Positions 47,262-59,179 of a DNA stretch of 64,000 nucleotides are shown piece after piece (position 1 is the first letter of the stretch; every line of letters starts with the position of its first letter). This stretch comes from Apostichopus japonicus. Taxonomy: Eukaryota; Echinodermata; Holothuroidea; Aspidochirotida; Stichopodidae. The DNA is taken from assembly GCF_037975245.1 (NCBI RefSeq), contig NC_092567.1, forward strand, positions 9,988,714-10,052,713, read 5' to 3'. The position numbers were made by a program, and so were the translations under genes. The notes beneath the pieces are model-generated. The model had not been told where the DNA came from. It saw only the letters and a program-made list of their open reading frames with translations, and did no database searches.

Positions 47262-47660
47262 CCAGCATGCCCAGTTGGGGCCCAATTGGGTTTCACTCGG
47301 GCTGCCAAGTGGGCCCCAATTGGGCTTCCCAATTGGGGCCCATTCAGATTTGTCATTCCGTTCCACACAGGACCCAATTGGGCCAAACAGATTGGGGCCC
47401 ACGAGTGGCCCAAACTGGTCCCAGTTGGGCGAGACTGATTGGGGCCCAAACCAATCCCATACGGGGACCAACCGGGCCAGCTGTATGGGGCCCACCTGGG
47501 ACCCATTCTGGGCCCCAATCGTTTTGGCCCACACAGAACCTATACTGTGCCCAATCAGGCTAACTGCATTGGGCCCAAATGGGACCCATTTCGGGCCCAG
47601 TTGATTGGGCTTGACCCAAGTGAAACCCACACTGGGCCCAACTGGGCCAACTGTGTGGTC
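47262..47660. repeat. Subterminal G+C-rich array (~30-bp units)
   Basis: Repeated palindromic words (GGGCCCAATTGGGC and relatives) at irregular 25-35-bp intervals. Multiple long open frames on both strands come from the composition. Confidence 0.85.
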
Positions 47661-47699
47661 CAAATTTTAAGCCCAGCTGTTTCACTGTGTCCCTTAAAA

Positions 47700-50300
47700 T
47701 AGTTCAGTTATCTACAGGTTTACCACCTCTCAGCATTCGGGGAAAGTGGCTGAAGGCCAAGTTTCAATCACGACCATGGGATGGGGACGTAAAATAACAG
47801 CCCTGGGAGCATGCAGGAAGTGTTTGTAAAAGTCATAAGTTTGTCTCAGCGTGAAAGTGTAGTCGCCCCTATCATCCAAAGGACGAGAGAAGAGCTGGAT
47901 ATAGCTTGGTTGCACTTGTGTCCCACATATTATAGTAGGTTGTTGAATCAATAACACTTGAACCGTTCATGTACTGTCGTGGTACAGCAGAGATTAATTG
48001 CCTCAGAAACAAATCCAAATAAAAACAAATGTATTCATGTCTACATTCATTGAAATATATTTTTCAAGAAGACAACAATGAAAACTAAACAATAATTCAT
48101 AAACTCCATAATTACATTTTAATTTAAAGAAAAAATATGAAACTCTCAGAACTGAAACTATATGCATCCTAATTTGAGGGAGCATTTTGGCATTTGGAGA
48201 AAGAAAAGAATGTCCAGGCAAACCCTGCAAATGTTAACGATGAGGGCAAGATGCTATATATTGCACATACTTTTGCATTGCAAATGCAATGCTAACGTTG
48301 CTCAGGGCCAACAGTATGTATCCTCTAGATCAAATGGAATCATAAAAACATGAACTCATTTAAAATCGTGACCGAAAGCGGAACTCTTACTTTTTCTGGC
48401 AAGGTGAGAATAAACATCTTCTATGTTTTATGACAAGATAATGACATAGGTAATAAAAAATATTGCTACAGTAAATCTGGAAAACACAAAAATATAAATG
48501 GATGGATGTACTCTAGAATAAAGAACATTGATGAGCAAGAATTAAGGTGTATAATCGTTTAATGTAGATACGACACTATGAAAAAGAATGGAATGGTTTA
48601 GTACTAAGCATAAAAATTCACATTAAAGGGCAAGTGTACTCAAAATGTGATTTATGTATGTTATCAAGCTTTAAAAATCATGCCAGTAGCTATCCATCCC
48701 ATCTCTACACAGGGACGTAGCTAAGGCCTGATGATGGGGGGGGGGGGGGGGTGTAGTGGCTGAAATTCCAACTGGATGGATTTTGGAGCCAGAAAATTCC
48801 AACTGCTGCCTTGTACCCCCCCCCCCCCCCGTACTACTCATCAACATTACCATGTGGAATTATGCGGAATTATTTTTCGATACATCTGTACCACTGGCCC
48901 TCACTACACAGTAAGCAACTGAGTATAGTTATCTGCTTGAAGGCTACATAGACTACTGACTACAAAAGCTATGTTAATGTAACGAAAGGGAAAACTTTTT
49001 TTTCAACAAATTATATGCGACGACATAGTGAATTACCAAAAAATACAGTGCTTTTTACTAACACGCTTAATATTATTTTCCTGGGGGGGGGGGGGGCTAT
49101 TTATCACTCACATGAAACAATTTCAATTGTTCACTTCATTCCAGCTGAGAATTTGGAATGAAATGAACAATTAAACATTTTGCAGAAAAATATTTATGTT
49201 GAGTTGATGAGATACCATAAGTTGTTAATTAAACATTGTGCAGAAAATATTTCAATTGCTCAGATGGAATGAAGTGAACAATTGAACATTTCGCAGCAAC
49301 ATTTCCAATTGACGAGATATGATAAGTTGTCAATTAAACATTTTGCAGAAAAATGTCCAATTGACGAGATATGATTAGTTTTCAATTAAACGTTTTTCAG
49401 AAAATTTTTCAATTGCTCAGTTAAAGAAACTGAGCAATCCAACATTTTCTGATATTTGATAAGATTTTATTTTGCTATCTAAACAATAGACTGAAAAATG
49501 TCAATTTATGGGGCAAAGTTTTTCTTATGTTGATGGCACTTTTAAGCTTCCATAGATTAGCATTGGGTGTTTCAATTGTACATACCATAGTGCCAATGTA
49601 AGCTAGTGAACAGGGTCAACCCACCTAATAGCAAAATTAATACGTAAATTAACCAAATTGAAGCTGAACGTTGTACAGTAGTTCTAGGCATTTCTTTTAG
49701 AATATTCAAAATCATACAAAGTTTTGTTATGGTGGAGTATAAGGATCGCGAGATAAATTTCTCAATATGACAAGGAAAACGTGGTAAATATGACTGATTA
49801 AAGGTCAATTTTGACCGAAAATTTTAGGACACTCACAAATTACAAGAATATGTGAAAATTAGAGTGCGACAGTTGGAAAAATTGAGTGCGACAGAATATG
49901 AGCATTTGGAAAATTCCTAAGAAATCAAATAGAACGGCAACACTAATATTTGATGACATCAGTTCCTTAGGTTTGTAGCAATTCCTATGTTTTAAATTGT
50001 TATTCATAGTCATATAAACATGGAAGTTATAACCCTATCCGTTCTAAAATGTTAACATGTTATGTCAGCACTTGGGATTTAGATGATGTTTACACAAAAT
50101 TATTTATTTCACATGTAAGGAATGTGTGGAAACATATTATATATATTTCAAAGGGAAATATAATACTTTTAGTAATAGCCAGGTATTGACATGAAAAATA
50201 TGGTGTGGCCATTCTACTCCTATTAAACAACAAACTGCAAACAGTCATATCTTGGTAACTGAACATGCTATGAATATGGAAATAGGGCTACCGATATGAT
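47700..50300. other. Element interior: poly-G/poly-C and short repeats
   Basis: 48,711-48,835 holds a CAGGGACGTAGC-type MITE fragment with a 17-bp G run and a C run that could pair. About 49,120-49,440 carries three to four diverged copies of TCAATTAAACATTTTGCAGA plus CCAATTGACGAGATATGA. No gene recognised. Confidence 0.5.
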
Positions 50301-50310
50301 TTTCAATGCT

Positions 50311-50969
50311 CTAAGTATCAGATAGGTGAACTACAGTTTGAATAAATGCCCCCTTTAATCTACAAAAATGTAAAAAAAGTTTGAACATGAAAAATACATA
50401 TTTACGAATGTTGAAATTGTCTTGCGGTTGATGATTGAAACAACGGATGAATAGGTTGACTGCGTCCAATTGATTGTCGAGATCGTGTTGACAGGCCTTG
50501 AGTTGTTCAGTAGTGAGTATTGGCGAAAACAGCTGCCTACTTTCCCGGAACTTAACAAAGGAGGCTGTAGGAATAGTAATAAAGGCAACAGTAATTGGTG
50601 GGTGCTCTCGTTGAACAGCGTCCTTAAAATGTTGGAGACGTGAGATTAGCCAAGGAGCAGTAACTGGAGATCGACGGAGAACTCTGTGACCTGAAGAATT
50701 GCTGGCCAATTCCGTAAGGTTGTTAAATGTCTGCAGCACAGCGAAGAATGACCCAGTCGTTGGTAGGATAGTGACGTAGCTTATCTATGGTATACAGAAG
50801 CAAGTCTGCAACAGTGGCTCCTCTTCTAATTACAAAGTCTATGCTACGTACAGGTCCTTCAGGCCTACGATAGTGATCGAAAGAATATGCCGTTGAATCG
50901 GTTACAAAGAGAAAATTAATGCGTGGTGATCCACTACCAGACAGGTGTATTTGAAAACGAACAAGGAGA
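50311..50969 (-). pseudogene. Broken SGNH-hydrolase-like gene, exon 2
   Basis: After the acceptor TTTTCATAGATAAG the - strand reads LLVRFQIHLSGSGSPRINFL, FVTDSTAYSFDHYRR, VRSIDFVIRRGATVADLL and YPTNDWVILRCAADI. It then shifts by one base near 50,727 and resumes NNLTELASNSSGHRVLRR, with VTAPWLISRLQHFKDAV and ITVAFITIPTASFVKFRESR. Strand-DS, then a late ..WVILRC.. strand and HPP-x-VAF-x-TIP suggest an SGNH-type fold. The catalytic G-D-S has become T-D-S, and no D-x-x-H is evident. Such domains occur in several transposon ORF1-like proteins. The family call is tentative; the frameshift shows it is dead. Confidence 0.42.
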
Positions 50970-51359
50970 CTTATCTATGAAAAGTTTATAATAATACACC
51001 AACCGCGATTGCTCTGCAACTGTAAAAGTCTAAGTCTATGTAGACCGTAAGGATAGGCTGTCGCGAGTAATACACGAAATGACATGCCATTAGGTCTAGG
51101 CTAGTTGCCTGATAATGCTATAACTTATACTAGATTAAGGGTATTGTAAAACAAACCTCTGATCTAATAATTTGGATCAGTCCGTCTAGTAAAATTAAAT
51201 GAAAAGTGGTCGGTCCTCCAATACACGAAAATACACACAGTGCACCGTCGCTCAGTCCAAGCTTAGATCGGTGGCGTGAGAATCTTTACGCCAAGCCGTG
51301 GTTGGAACTTCCAGAAGGTGGCGCGAAGTAGTAGTAGACTATAGGGTGCCTAGGCTTAC

Positions 51360-51690
51360 CATCCTATGAACAGCAACCACGCTAGGCTACGCTGATAAAC
51401 AATAATCACCTGCGACGCGGACAGGGGGTGATCGTTAGGCCAAGAGCTCGCGGAGCAGGAAATTACACGAGCGGGCAATGTCCGAACAAATATAGATATT
51501 AAGGGTTGAAGTTCCCGAGGTAAAGATATGCGTGTAGAGCTGTAATTAAGTATATTAATAAAGGTCAGCTGGTACTCGTAATAGTAATAATCCACATGTC
51601 GCGGAGGTCCCAAGCTAAGATGACGCATGTATTCCTCTGGTGAGTCCCTTAGAGTATTTTCCAAACGAGGAAACCCGTCACAGAAAGTTT
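51360..51690 (-). pseudogene. SGNH-like transposon gene, exon 1 (probable)
   Basis: The - strand frame ENTLRDSPEEYMRHLSLG, then YYYYEYQLTFINILNYSS up to LAWLLFIG, ends at a good donor (ATAGGATG|GTAAGC) in phase 2. This matches the acceptor at 50,970. The first ATG is in EEYMRH. The frame upstream is closed by a TAA. No domain recognised in this exon. Confidence 0.38.
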
Positions 51691-52077
51691 ACACTTCCGG
51701 AGATGAGGGTGCAAGGAAATAAAACTTGCTACAAATTCACCCAAATGAGTCACACCCTCACAGAAAAAAAAATGTTCCAAAATACTCACCGAGTACCAAC
51801 TCCTTTCGAGTGAATGATTGAATGATCAATTATGAATTGAATTATTTCGATGGATTTCGTTGAATCATATCGGATTTCGGAAAGCGTTCTCGGTCATTTC
51901 TTTAGCTTTATTGCCGTAGAATGATCACGTGAGGGCATATGGAGCGCGATACGTATTGGTGGCAATAAAACGCGCCTAATTCGGGAATCAGTGTTGCCAG
52001 TTGGCTTTGTCATAACGATAGTGCAGTGTGGAAATGAGATATATACATTGAAGTAGGTCAGCCGAAAGAGTGAAACC

Positions 52078-52335
52078 CAGGGGCGTACCGTACGGGGGGG
52101 GGGGGGTGGGGGGTGTTCGTGAGTTCCTCGGTAAAATCAAATATACTGATGACCTTCTTTCTTTTCTTTTTCTTTTCTTGTCAGTTTTTTCGGCTAACAA
52201 TCTTACCAATTTAACATATTTTTCGCAGACTAACCTCATTTTTTCGAGCGAGATTGCTAACAATCAATTTTGGTCGGTAAATTTGGGTCCGTACACCCCC
52301 CCCCCCCCACTCGACGCAGTCACAGAAAGCCCCTG
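52078..52335. mobile_element. hAT-like MITE, TSD GTGAAACC
   Basis: A 258-bp element starts CAGGGGCGTACCGTACGGGG and ends AAAGCCCCTG, with exact 8-bp duplications GTGAAACC (52,070 and 52,336). It is inserted in the right subterminal part of the 5.4-kb element. It has poly-G near one end and poly-C near the other. Confidence 0.85.
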
Positions 52336-52950
52336 GTGAAACCGTCTTGCTCCCGAATGGGCCCGAAGCGGGCCATACATGAGGGCCAACCTGATCAAAA
52401 ACCGAGTCTGTCCCAATTGGGCCACTACGTTAATGAATTAACTGTTGTCAAGGATTGGTGGCCTAAGGAAGAACCTAAGCTTTCCAAAGCAAAAAAACAA
52501 GTATGTGTTGAACATCTCAATAATGTTTTGAAGTATGTTAACCAGAAGGGCCAAACTGTATTGTGCCCGAATGGGCACTGAGTGGGCTGGCCCTGGCCCA
52601 ACCAGGCCCAATTCAACCGAGTGAAACCCAATTGGGCCCCAGCTGGGCATGCTGGCTGGGATGTATCTAGGCACGCGTCGCTATGTCAAGGGATTGAAAT
52701 CGGGGATTTCCGGCCGAGGTCAGTGTTCATGCTAAAATGCGTAGTCGGACAACGCAATTGCGGTCACACGCATGGTTATTCCTGCTAACGATGGTCGCAC
52801 CATGTTAATTCGGGGCTAATGATGCTAATTACCATCTTTAGTGGACGATGGTCGGACGATCGTCAGACCATAGTAGAGAGCGGTCACACGCAAATCGTAC
52901 CATGGTCGGACCATCGTTATGTCTGAGAAAATGTACTTGTGACCGGGGTC

Positions 52951-53933
52951 AAAATACCTTAAGTGCAGGATACAGTGGGTGTTCCATACGAATAGTTCAT
53001 GTCTTCTCAATACAATAGGAATTGTCCAATCAAAACGCTCAAAGGAATAATGAGTTAACGGAAGAGATGTAAATGTTTCAGATTATAATTTTGGGGATTT
53101 TAAATCTGATTTTTTATTATACACCATTATTGATGTAAGAATTATCCCTCGCGACCAAAATGGTATAATTAATGCTATATCTGAAACATCACCTTTGACG
53201 ATGTCATAAGAGGGATTTGTCTTAAGTACAGACTAAGCTGATTTACAGATACAACTGTCTGGTATTACAGACAAAACATAGTCATATAGTCTATATCGCT
53301 GTTGGCATTCTGTTGCAGCCGCTCCGGACTAAAACATGTTTGTTTACATTGTTGAAAGTGCTACAGTATGCATAGCTATAGAGACTTCAAATTAGTCTTG
53401 GTGATTATCTAAGTTTAAGATATTGACAAAATAAAATATATCTTTTTATTAGATTTGTTTAAACTGTTACAGATCAGTGAGGTTTGCGACATAATTATAA
53501 AATACAGGTCACTGTATGTCAGAGCGTTAATCTAGGATATGATCTTCATTTCACCCGACATTCTTGAAATAGGCGAAATCTTACATGTTCTCAAGTGTCT
53601 ACTTCCTGTTAGGCTCACAGTATACTTTAGAAACCTTTGTGATGAGTTTACAAAGTTTTCATGACCCTTTTATCATGATCCTAAGCTTTGTTTTTTGCTC
53701 TACTTTCCGTTGGTGCTATACAACAACTACTTTCCATGGTTTATTATAAACTGTCCCTACTCCTCTCTTTCAACGTCCTTTCATCTGATATAGAACCATA
53801 TTCATGTGGTCCTAAAGCAGCCATATCCGTTGTTGTATTATATTATTAATTTAACACGAAACGAAACCTTGTACAACTGTAAATGTTTAGATAGGTGTGT
53901 GCGCATTATTGAAGTGGTAATTCATTTAATCAC
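52951..53933. other. Non-coding, nothing recognised
   Basis: No gene, array or transposon end. Confidence 0.4.
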
Positions 53934-54630
53934 CAGGGTGGGAATTTTACGGTACGCCGGTACGCTAGCGTACTGGAATGAAAATATGGCTTACCAACAT
54001 AAGAAAATCAAATGGGCCTAGTACTACACACCCTTGTAATGAGCGTACCAAAAGTTCTGACCGTAAGTGACTGCATCGGACTGTAGTAGGCTTATCTGCA
54101 ATCTGCTTCTAAGTTACGGAGGATTAATTTGTCGCGCAGCTAGCAAAACTGACGATATTATGAAACAAACTACGTTCGGCAAAGCCCGGTTTCTAGACTG
54201 CCTAACAATGAACAGCGCGCACTATACTGTACGTACATCAGCTTACAAGTTAACTGCAGTGTTTACCCCTACTTAAATATCACAGTAGGCTAATGTACAT
54301 GTGCTGCGGATTTTCCCAGTTACCTTCCCCCTGTCTAACACCTGTTTGTTAACATTTTTGGCACGTTTCGAAAAAACTTTTCATGGAGTAAACTATTTTG
54401 ACTCCACTCTAGAATTAATTAGGTCAGTCAGTAAAGGATCGGTAAAGTTATGCGAAATATTATCTTAGACGTTGAAGAAAATTTATATCCCCGTAACATT
54501 AAGGTAAGTAAAACCATGGAGGTAAAAACACACCTCAAGCCAACCGACTCATCCGCATGAACAAAACAATCTGTTCCCCATGATACACGAGGCACAGTCT
54601 ATACCATACAGACATAGCACGATATCAAGG

Positions 54631-55263
54631 CATGGGCGTAGCGAAGGGGTTTTTGTTGGGGGGGGTGTGGAGAATTTGATTTGCCGACGGATCTGGAAGT
54701 GGTGACTGAAATGGGGCAAGGGTCTAAGGGGAGGGGGTGCCCCTCCCCTTTGGCAATTTTTTAGATTTGAAACGTCATTAGATGCAATCTGGTGTATATT
54801 TTAAGTACAATTTGATTTGACGACGGATTTGGAAGTGGTGACTGAAATGGGGGAGGGGTCTAAGGGGAGGGGGTGTCCCCCTCCCTTTTGGAAAATTTCT
54901 AGTTTTGAAACGTCCTTAGATGCAATCTGGTGCATATTTTAAGTAAAATTTGATTTGACGACGGATCTGGAAGTGGTGACTGAAATGGGGGAGGGGTCTA
55001 AGGGTAGGGGGTCTACCCCTCCCATTTGGAAAATTTTTAGTTTTGAAACGTCCTTAGATGCAATCTGGTGCATATTTTAAGTCAAATTTGGCACGGAAGA
55101 AGGTCCCGTTCTCCTTTTCTCTATTCAGCTTTCCTTCTTTCTTCCCCTTCCGCTCTCTTCACCTTTTCTCCTTTTGCCGACAGACCCAAAATTTGCCGAC
55201 AGCGACCAAATTATTGGGGGGGGGGTGTGACACCCCCACACCCCCCCGCTCGCTACGCCCCTG
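54631..55263. mobile_element. Inner hAT-like element, TSD TATCAAGG, with internal repeats
   Basis: The ends are CATGGGCGTAGCGAAGGGG and CCCGCTCGCTACGCCCCTG, with duplications TATCAAGG (54,623 and 55,264). The paralogous element at 33,107-34,764 shows the site without insertion (ATATCAATTGGCCCCAATAG on its - strand). Confidence 0.92.
54675..55085 (+). repeat. ~137-bp tandem repeat, three copies
   Basis: Copies start with TTTGATTTG(A/C)CGACGGAT at about 54,675, 54,811 and 54,949. Each contains GGAAGTGGTGACTGAAATGG and ends GATGCAATCTGGTG(T/C)ATATT. Confidence 0.92.
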
Positions 55264-56815
55264 TATCAAGGCCCCAATAGCTACAGTATGGCCATCTTTA
55301 TGAAAGTAAACCTTGCAATCCCATGTTTTAGGCCACTTGGCATGATTAACTAAATACTAAATATTGTTTCCATGTCCTTGTAGAAAACGTCAACTTCGCA
55401 AAATACAATTAGTTGTGTTTTTCTGGTTACGTGAGATCCGTAACCGACGAAGTGGTTAGGCTATGTACTATACTCTTAACTATGGTAGGATAATTATTTG
55501 TCCTTTTATTGTGGAAATTCTAGAAAATACTTTCTTTTTCCTCCGCTTAACAGCAGATGTGGTCGTATGGTTTATTCATAAATGGGTGTACTAGAGCCTT
55601 GTTTACATGACATTTGTTGCATTTAGCACGATATGCCAGTTTCGCGTGAATTTTTCGAAAGTATTTTGCTCGATCTTTCGTAAAATTTGAAAGGTGTACC
55701 AACTTACTGTTCGTACACAATTGGTAACTTCTCTACTGATTTTCGAGCTGTTTTTCTCTATACAGTTAATGTTGTAAAGGACGGGTTTTTTACGAAGTTC
55801 AAAAGTCAGTGAATGAAGTTGATAAACTTTATTTTTTTTTCAACTTTCTTAACCATGGAATGCTAGAATAATATTTACACATAAAACGTAGAAAGGATAA
55901 TCGCATTTTTATCCACAGTTATTTCAAATTTCTTTCACAAGAAATTATCGTCATTTGTTCAATACTCCAAAAAAATCGTGTTAAAATTTTTTTATCGAGA
56001 TAATAAGAATTTTCGATATATCGCCCAACCCTAGTCAGCACTGCACTATGTAGGTCTACTAATGCAAAAGTACACTGTCGGTGCAGCGCAAATGTATACG
56101 GCACATGGCCGGTTTAAGAAGTTGTTTACATTCGAGATGGGTTGCCCACTTGCTCTTTTGACTTGCTGTGTGTTGTATGCCGTTTTATAACATCAGCCGA
56201 AAATAACATCAGCAGCGAAATATTACTGTGCTTCGTGAAATAATTTACTTCGAAATTATTGCAGTTATTCATTAATTTTTAAATTATTACTGCATATGAA
56301 ATTCCCAGATTCTGTGAAACGTTCGTTAAAATATTTGTACGAAACTTGCATCATGAATACTGCACTTTGCAGCCATGTTTATAGCGTGCTTTCCGCGAAC
56401 TTTTTAGTGAACATGCTTTGCCGTTCAAAAAGGGCAGAGTCCGGCAAACCCCACGTTTCTTTGGAGTGTACTGTGTAGTCTCCATCTTCCTTCAACGTTG
56501 ATGATGACATCTGTTGGTGATTGGTGACCAGAGCAGACTCTTCTGGAACCATGTGCATCTGCATCACCCTCTATGTGGCTCTGACTGGATACTAGATCAC
56601 AGGATGTGCTGGTATGGTTGTACTTGCCTTCATTTGATTGGTCGCATATTAAACAGCACGACTTGATATTTGTTAATTTTTCAGGTCATTGTGCTGTGCT
56701 TACCGATTCATGAATTGTGCTTACTAACTGAGAAATCTTGGCTCATGTTGGTAAGCACATTTCATCAAAAAATGAAAAATTGCTTACCAACTTTTTTTGC
56801 CAAATTCCCACCCTG

Positions 56816-59143
56816 TTAATCACACGTTGCAATTTAGGACATTATTCTAATTCAGTAAACTTTAACCCAATTAAAGACAATTGGTCATAAAATTCTACGT
56901 ATTGCCTACTTATTGTAATGGCACACTTCCTATGGTTTGATTCGTTATTTTTAAATAATATATTAAAGATGAAAACAAAACTTCCTTAGAGATTCTAATT
57001 GGAAGGGGGGGGGGGAGGGGTCTAGGTCCCCATACTGAGGTAACGACAATTATATTTAAAGTTAAATCTGCAATTGACCTAGGACAAGGAGTTATTTGTC
57101 CAGGATGTATATATATTGTACAAAACACATTATACGTTAGAAACCTTGTGACGACGTTGGTACAAATAAATGGAAGTCTCCCTTCCACGCTCGTACTCCA
57201 GCACTTTCGTCATATTTTTCTAATTATTGTTGTCCTTCTTTCTCTGCATGTAGACTCCTATGTGCTCTCCTTATAGAAGTTATTGTCTTGTGAATTAACA
57301 TTCTTAATTTTAAGATAGAGAATATTCAAACAGATAAAAACATATAAAGAGAAATTAATCTATCGTGCTACCAGTGTTTCTTAGTCAAAATGTTTTATTG
57401 GTGAAAATATCGATAGATAATTTTCATCTCTAGATTCTTTAACTCTGACGTCACTGCATGCAGCAATACAGCAATCATTAAATGTTAATCGGTGTTAGTA
57501 GTTTGAGTTGTAATGGGATTTGAAGGATCCATATTGATTATATTTCATTATTTATTTAAATTAATGTATATATATATATATATATAAGTGACTGATATGA
57601 ATGTGTGGGTCCAAGCAGGCTTATATATGAAAGGGCGTATCTGGGTTTAACTTGAAACTAAGAAACAAATGGATTGTTTAGGTAGGTTTCATCAACTTCA
57701 TGTACTTTAACATACTAGGAAAATTAAGGAGAGGTGAATACTTAAAAGTTTAACTAAAAGATTAAATTTAAGGTTTTTAATTCATTTTCAAGAAACGTCT
57801 TTTTCTACCATCCTCTTTAAAATATTTGTCATATTCCTTTCGTCTTTTGAATAACTGCTAAATAAAAGCTTAAAAAAAGCAGTATCTTGAAGGAGCTCAG
57901 GCCCGAGTGGGAGGAGAGGGGGGGGTGGGGTATTCAAAGTACCTAGTAATGTGGTTGATTTTGTAAAATTTACCACCGGGCAAATTAATTTTGTATAATT
58001 ATATTTAAGTGCTGACGATAATATAATGCAACATCCGAGCCTTGTATCCTCACATGGTACCTATTGTTATTAGTACTCTTGCTATCAGAACCATTCAATA
58101 TGTCTGTATATTATTGGATAAGAAACACTCTGATGTAAGTAGAGTAAAATTATTCCTTATCCCGACCCAAGTCCGAGACGACTTGGTTCTAGTATGGCAC
58201 TCTCGAGTCCTAACAGCGTTCTATAGAGTATATGAGCAACCCAAACCAAGTCCGAGTAAGCTAATACATAGAGACAAAGCAATGTCGAGCTCACGCGGTT
58301 TCTGCCTAGTCTAATAGACACGTAGGGAGTATCGGTTACATAAACCCACTCTAAATAATCCTTAATTTACAGACCGTTGCTTACTGGTCTAAATGTTCCC
58401 AGCCTAACGTTGAACTGAGAGAGTCAACTATTGGAAAATTGATTATGTTCGCATGTAAAAACTTCCAATTAAACATATACACACACCCAGGGTAAATTGA
58501 GAAAGAAAGTAGTCTATACAGGGTTTATTATATTTCAGGATTGTTTTGCAATGTTAACAGATCTAGACTAGTCTATTTAATTCTCCCCTTATGGCTCTTA
58601 TTTTATGTGTTCATCATACAACTGGATTTCCCAAACTTGCATGATATCTCTACTCGATCAACATTACGATAGAAACATACCATCTAAGACGAAGGGGGAT
58701 GGGGGGGGGGTGTTGGGGGTAGCTAATATAAATCTTTGTGGGCTAACCAATATTTTTCTTTTTTTGCCATTACATCGATACAACCACGAGGTTATGGGGT
58801 TTATCTTTGAATACTGCTCTCTTTTCTCTTGTCGTGAGAAGTTCATTATGATGACGTCACTCAGTGTTTAATGACGTCAATCAGTGTGTGATGACGGATT
58901 TGAACATAAAGCTGATGTTTATATTCATGTTATTAAGTCCGTGCATCTTACATTGACGAGTCTGTCTCCTTTATTGACTTTAGGGTGTTCAATGTAGATG
59001 TGCGTTTACCTGCCAGGAATAGTTTACTGTGATATTTGTGAAGATATATGATCCAAATATATATACTTTTTGCTTCGCTATAGTATATTTTCCTGAAATT
59101 CAATTTCAAAATCTCATGAATATAATATTTCTCTTCCTTTCAG
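56816..59143. other. Non-coding; poly-G tracts and a short (AT)n
   Basis: G runs near 57,005, 57,915 and 58,698, and (AT)n near 57,567-57,586. A 90-codon open frame at 58,042-58,314 has no domain and no ATG at its start. I do not call it. Confidence 0.45.
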
Positions 59144-59179
59144 GCCTGTGACGAAAATGGCAAATTACCAGGAGAAGAG
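59144..59179 (+). CDS. Candidate alternative tail exon
   Basis: A 36-nt block lies between TTTCTCTTCCTTTCAG and GAAGAG|GTAAGC, both strong signals, in phase 0 to 0, reading ACDENGKLPGEE. It resembles the other small acidic tail exons in size. Exons D and E of the main gene end in phase 0, so either could splice here and bypass F and G. It could equally belong to a separate downstream paralogue. Confidence 0.48.

Larger units (their letters stand above)
47255..52662. mobile_element. 5.4-kb element with long GGGCCCAATTGGG inverted ends
   Basis: The left end ATCCCAGCCAGCATGCCCAG continues through TTGGGGCCCAATTGGGTTTC. The same sequence appears inverted at the right end (GAAACCCAATTGGGCCCC, then GCTGGGCATGCTGGCTGGGA). 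The left subterminal zone (47,262-47,660) is an array of irregular ~30-bp units built on TGGGCCCCAATTGGG, which leaves six overlapping open frames that are not genes. The - strand interior carries a broken SGNH-like gene. The superfamily is not identified. Confidence 0.6.
46444..52950. mobile_element. Harbinger-like outer element (relic, with nested insert)
   Basis: GACTCCGGTCACACGTATAA at 46,444 and its near-complement TACTTGTGACCGGGGTC ending at 52,950 form diverged inverted ends. CGACCATCGTT/CGGACGATCG words recur just inside both. GGTCACACG-type ends are common in PIF/Harbinger transposons. A short frame at 46,783-47,067 reads LRRRRHILEEAFLQRQEAAV then RRQRACRR, reminiscent of the arginine-rich N-terminus of a Harbinger transposase or its Myb partner. 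The middle is replaced by the separate element at 47,255-52,662. Confidence 0.45.
54140..56033 (-). mobile_element. Middle hAT-like element, inverted copy of 33,107-34,764
   Basis: The right end TATCGCCCAACCCTA and the interior match the element at 33,107-34,764 in reverse (for example CGTTCGGCAAAGCCC, CAGACATAGCACGATATCAA, GCACGATATGCCAGTTTCGC). The far end beyond about 54,140 is missing, so this copy is truncated. Confidence 0.85.
53934..56815. mobile_element. Outer hAT-like element, TSD TTAATCAC
   Basis: The ends are CAGGGTGGGAATTTTAC and AAATTCCCACCCTG, with exact 8-bp duplications TTAATCAC (53,926 and 56,816). No transposase domain recognised. It contains the middle element (about 54,140-56,033), which contains the inner element (54,631-55,263). 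Confidence 0.88.

Noticed and set aside
47018-47700. Six overlapping long open frames on both strands
   Set aside because: They come from a G+C-rich array of GGGCCCAATTGGG units with few stop codons; no domain, both strands equally open.
58042-58314. 90-codon + strand frame
   Set aside because: Starts at TTG, no domain, no conserved splice borders; not called.
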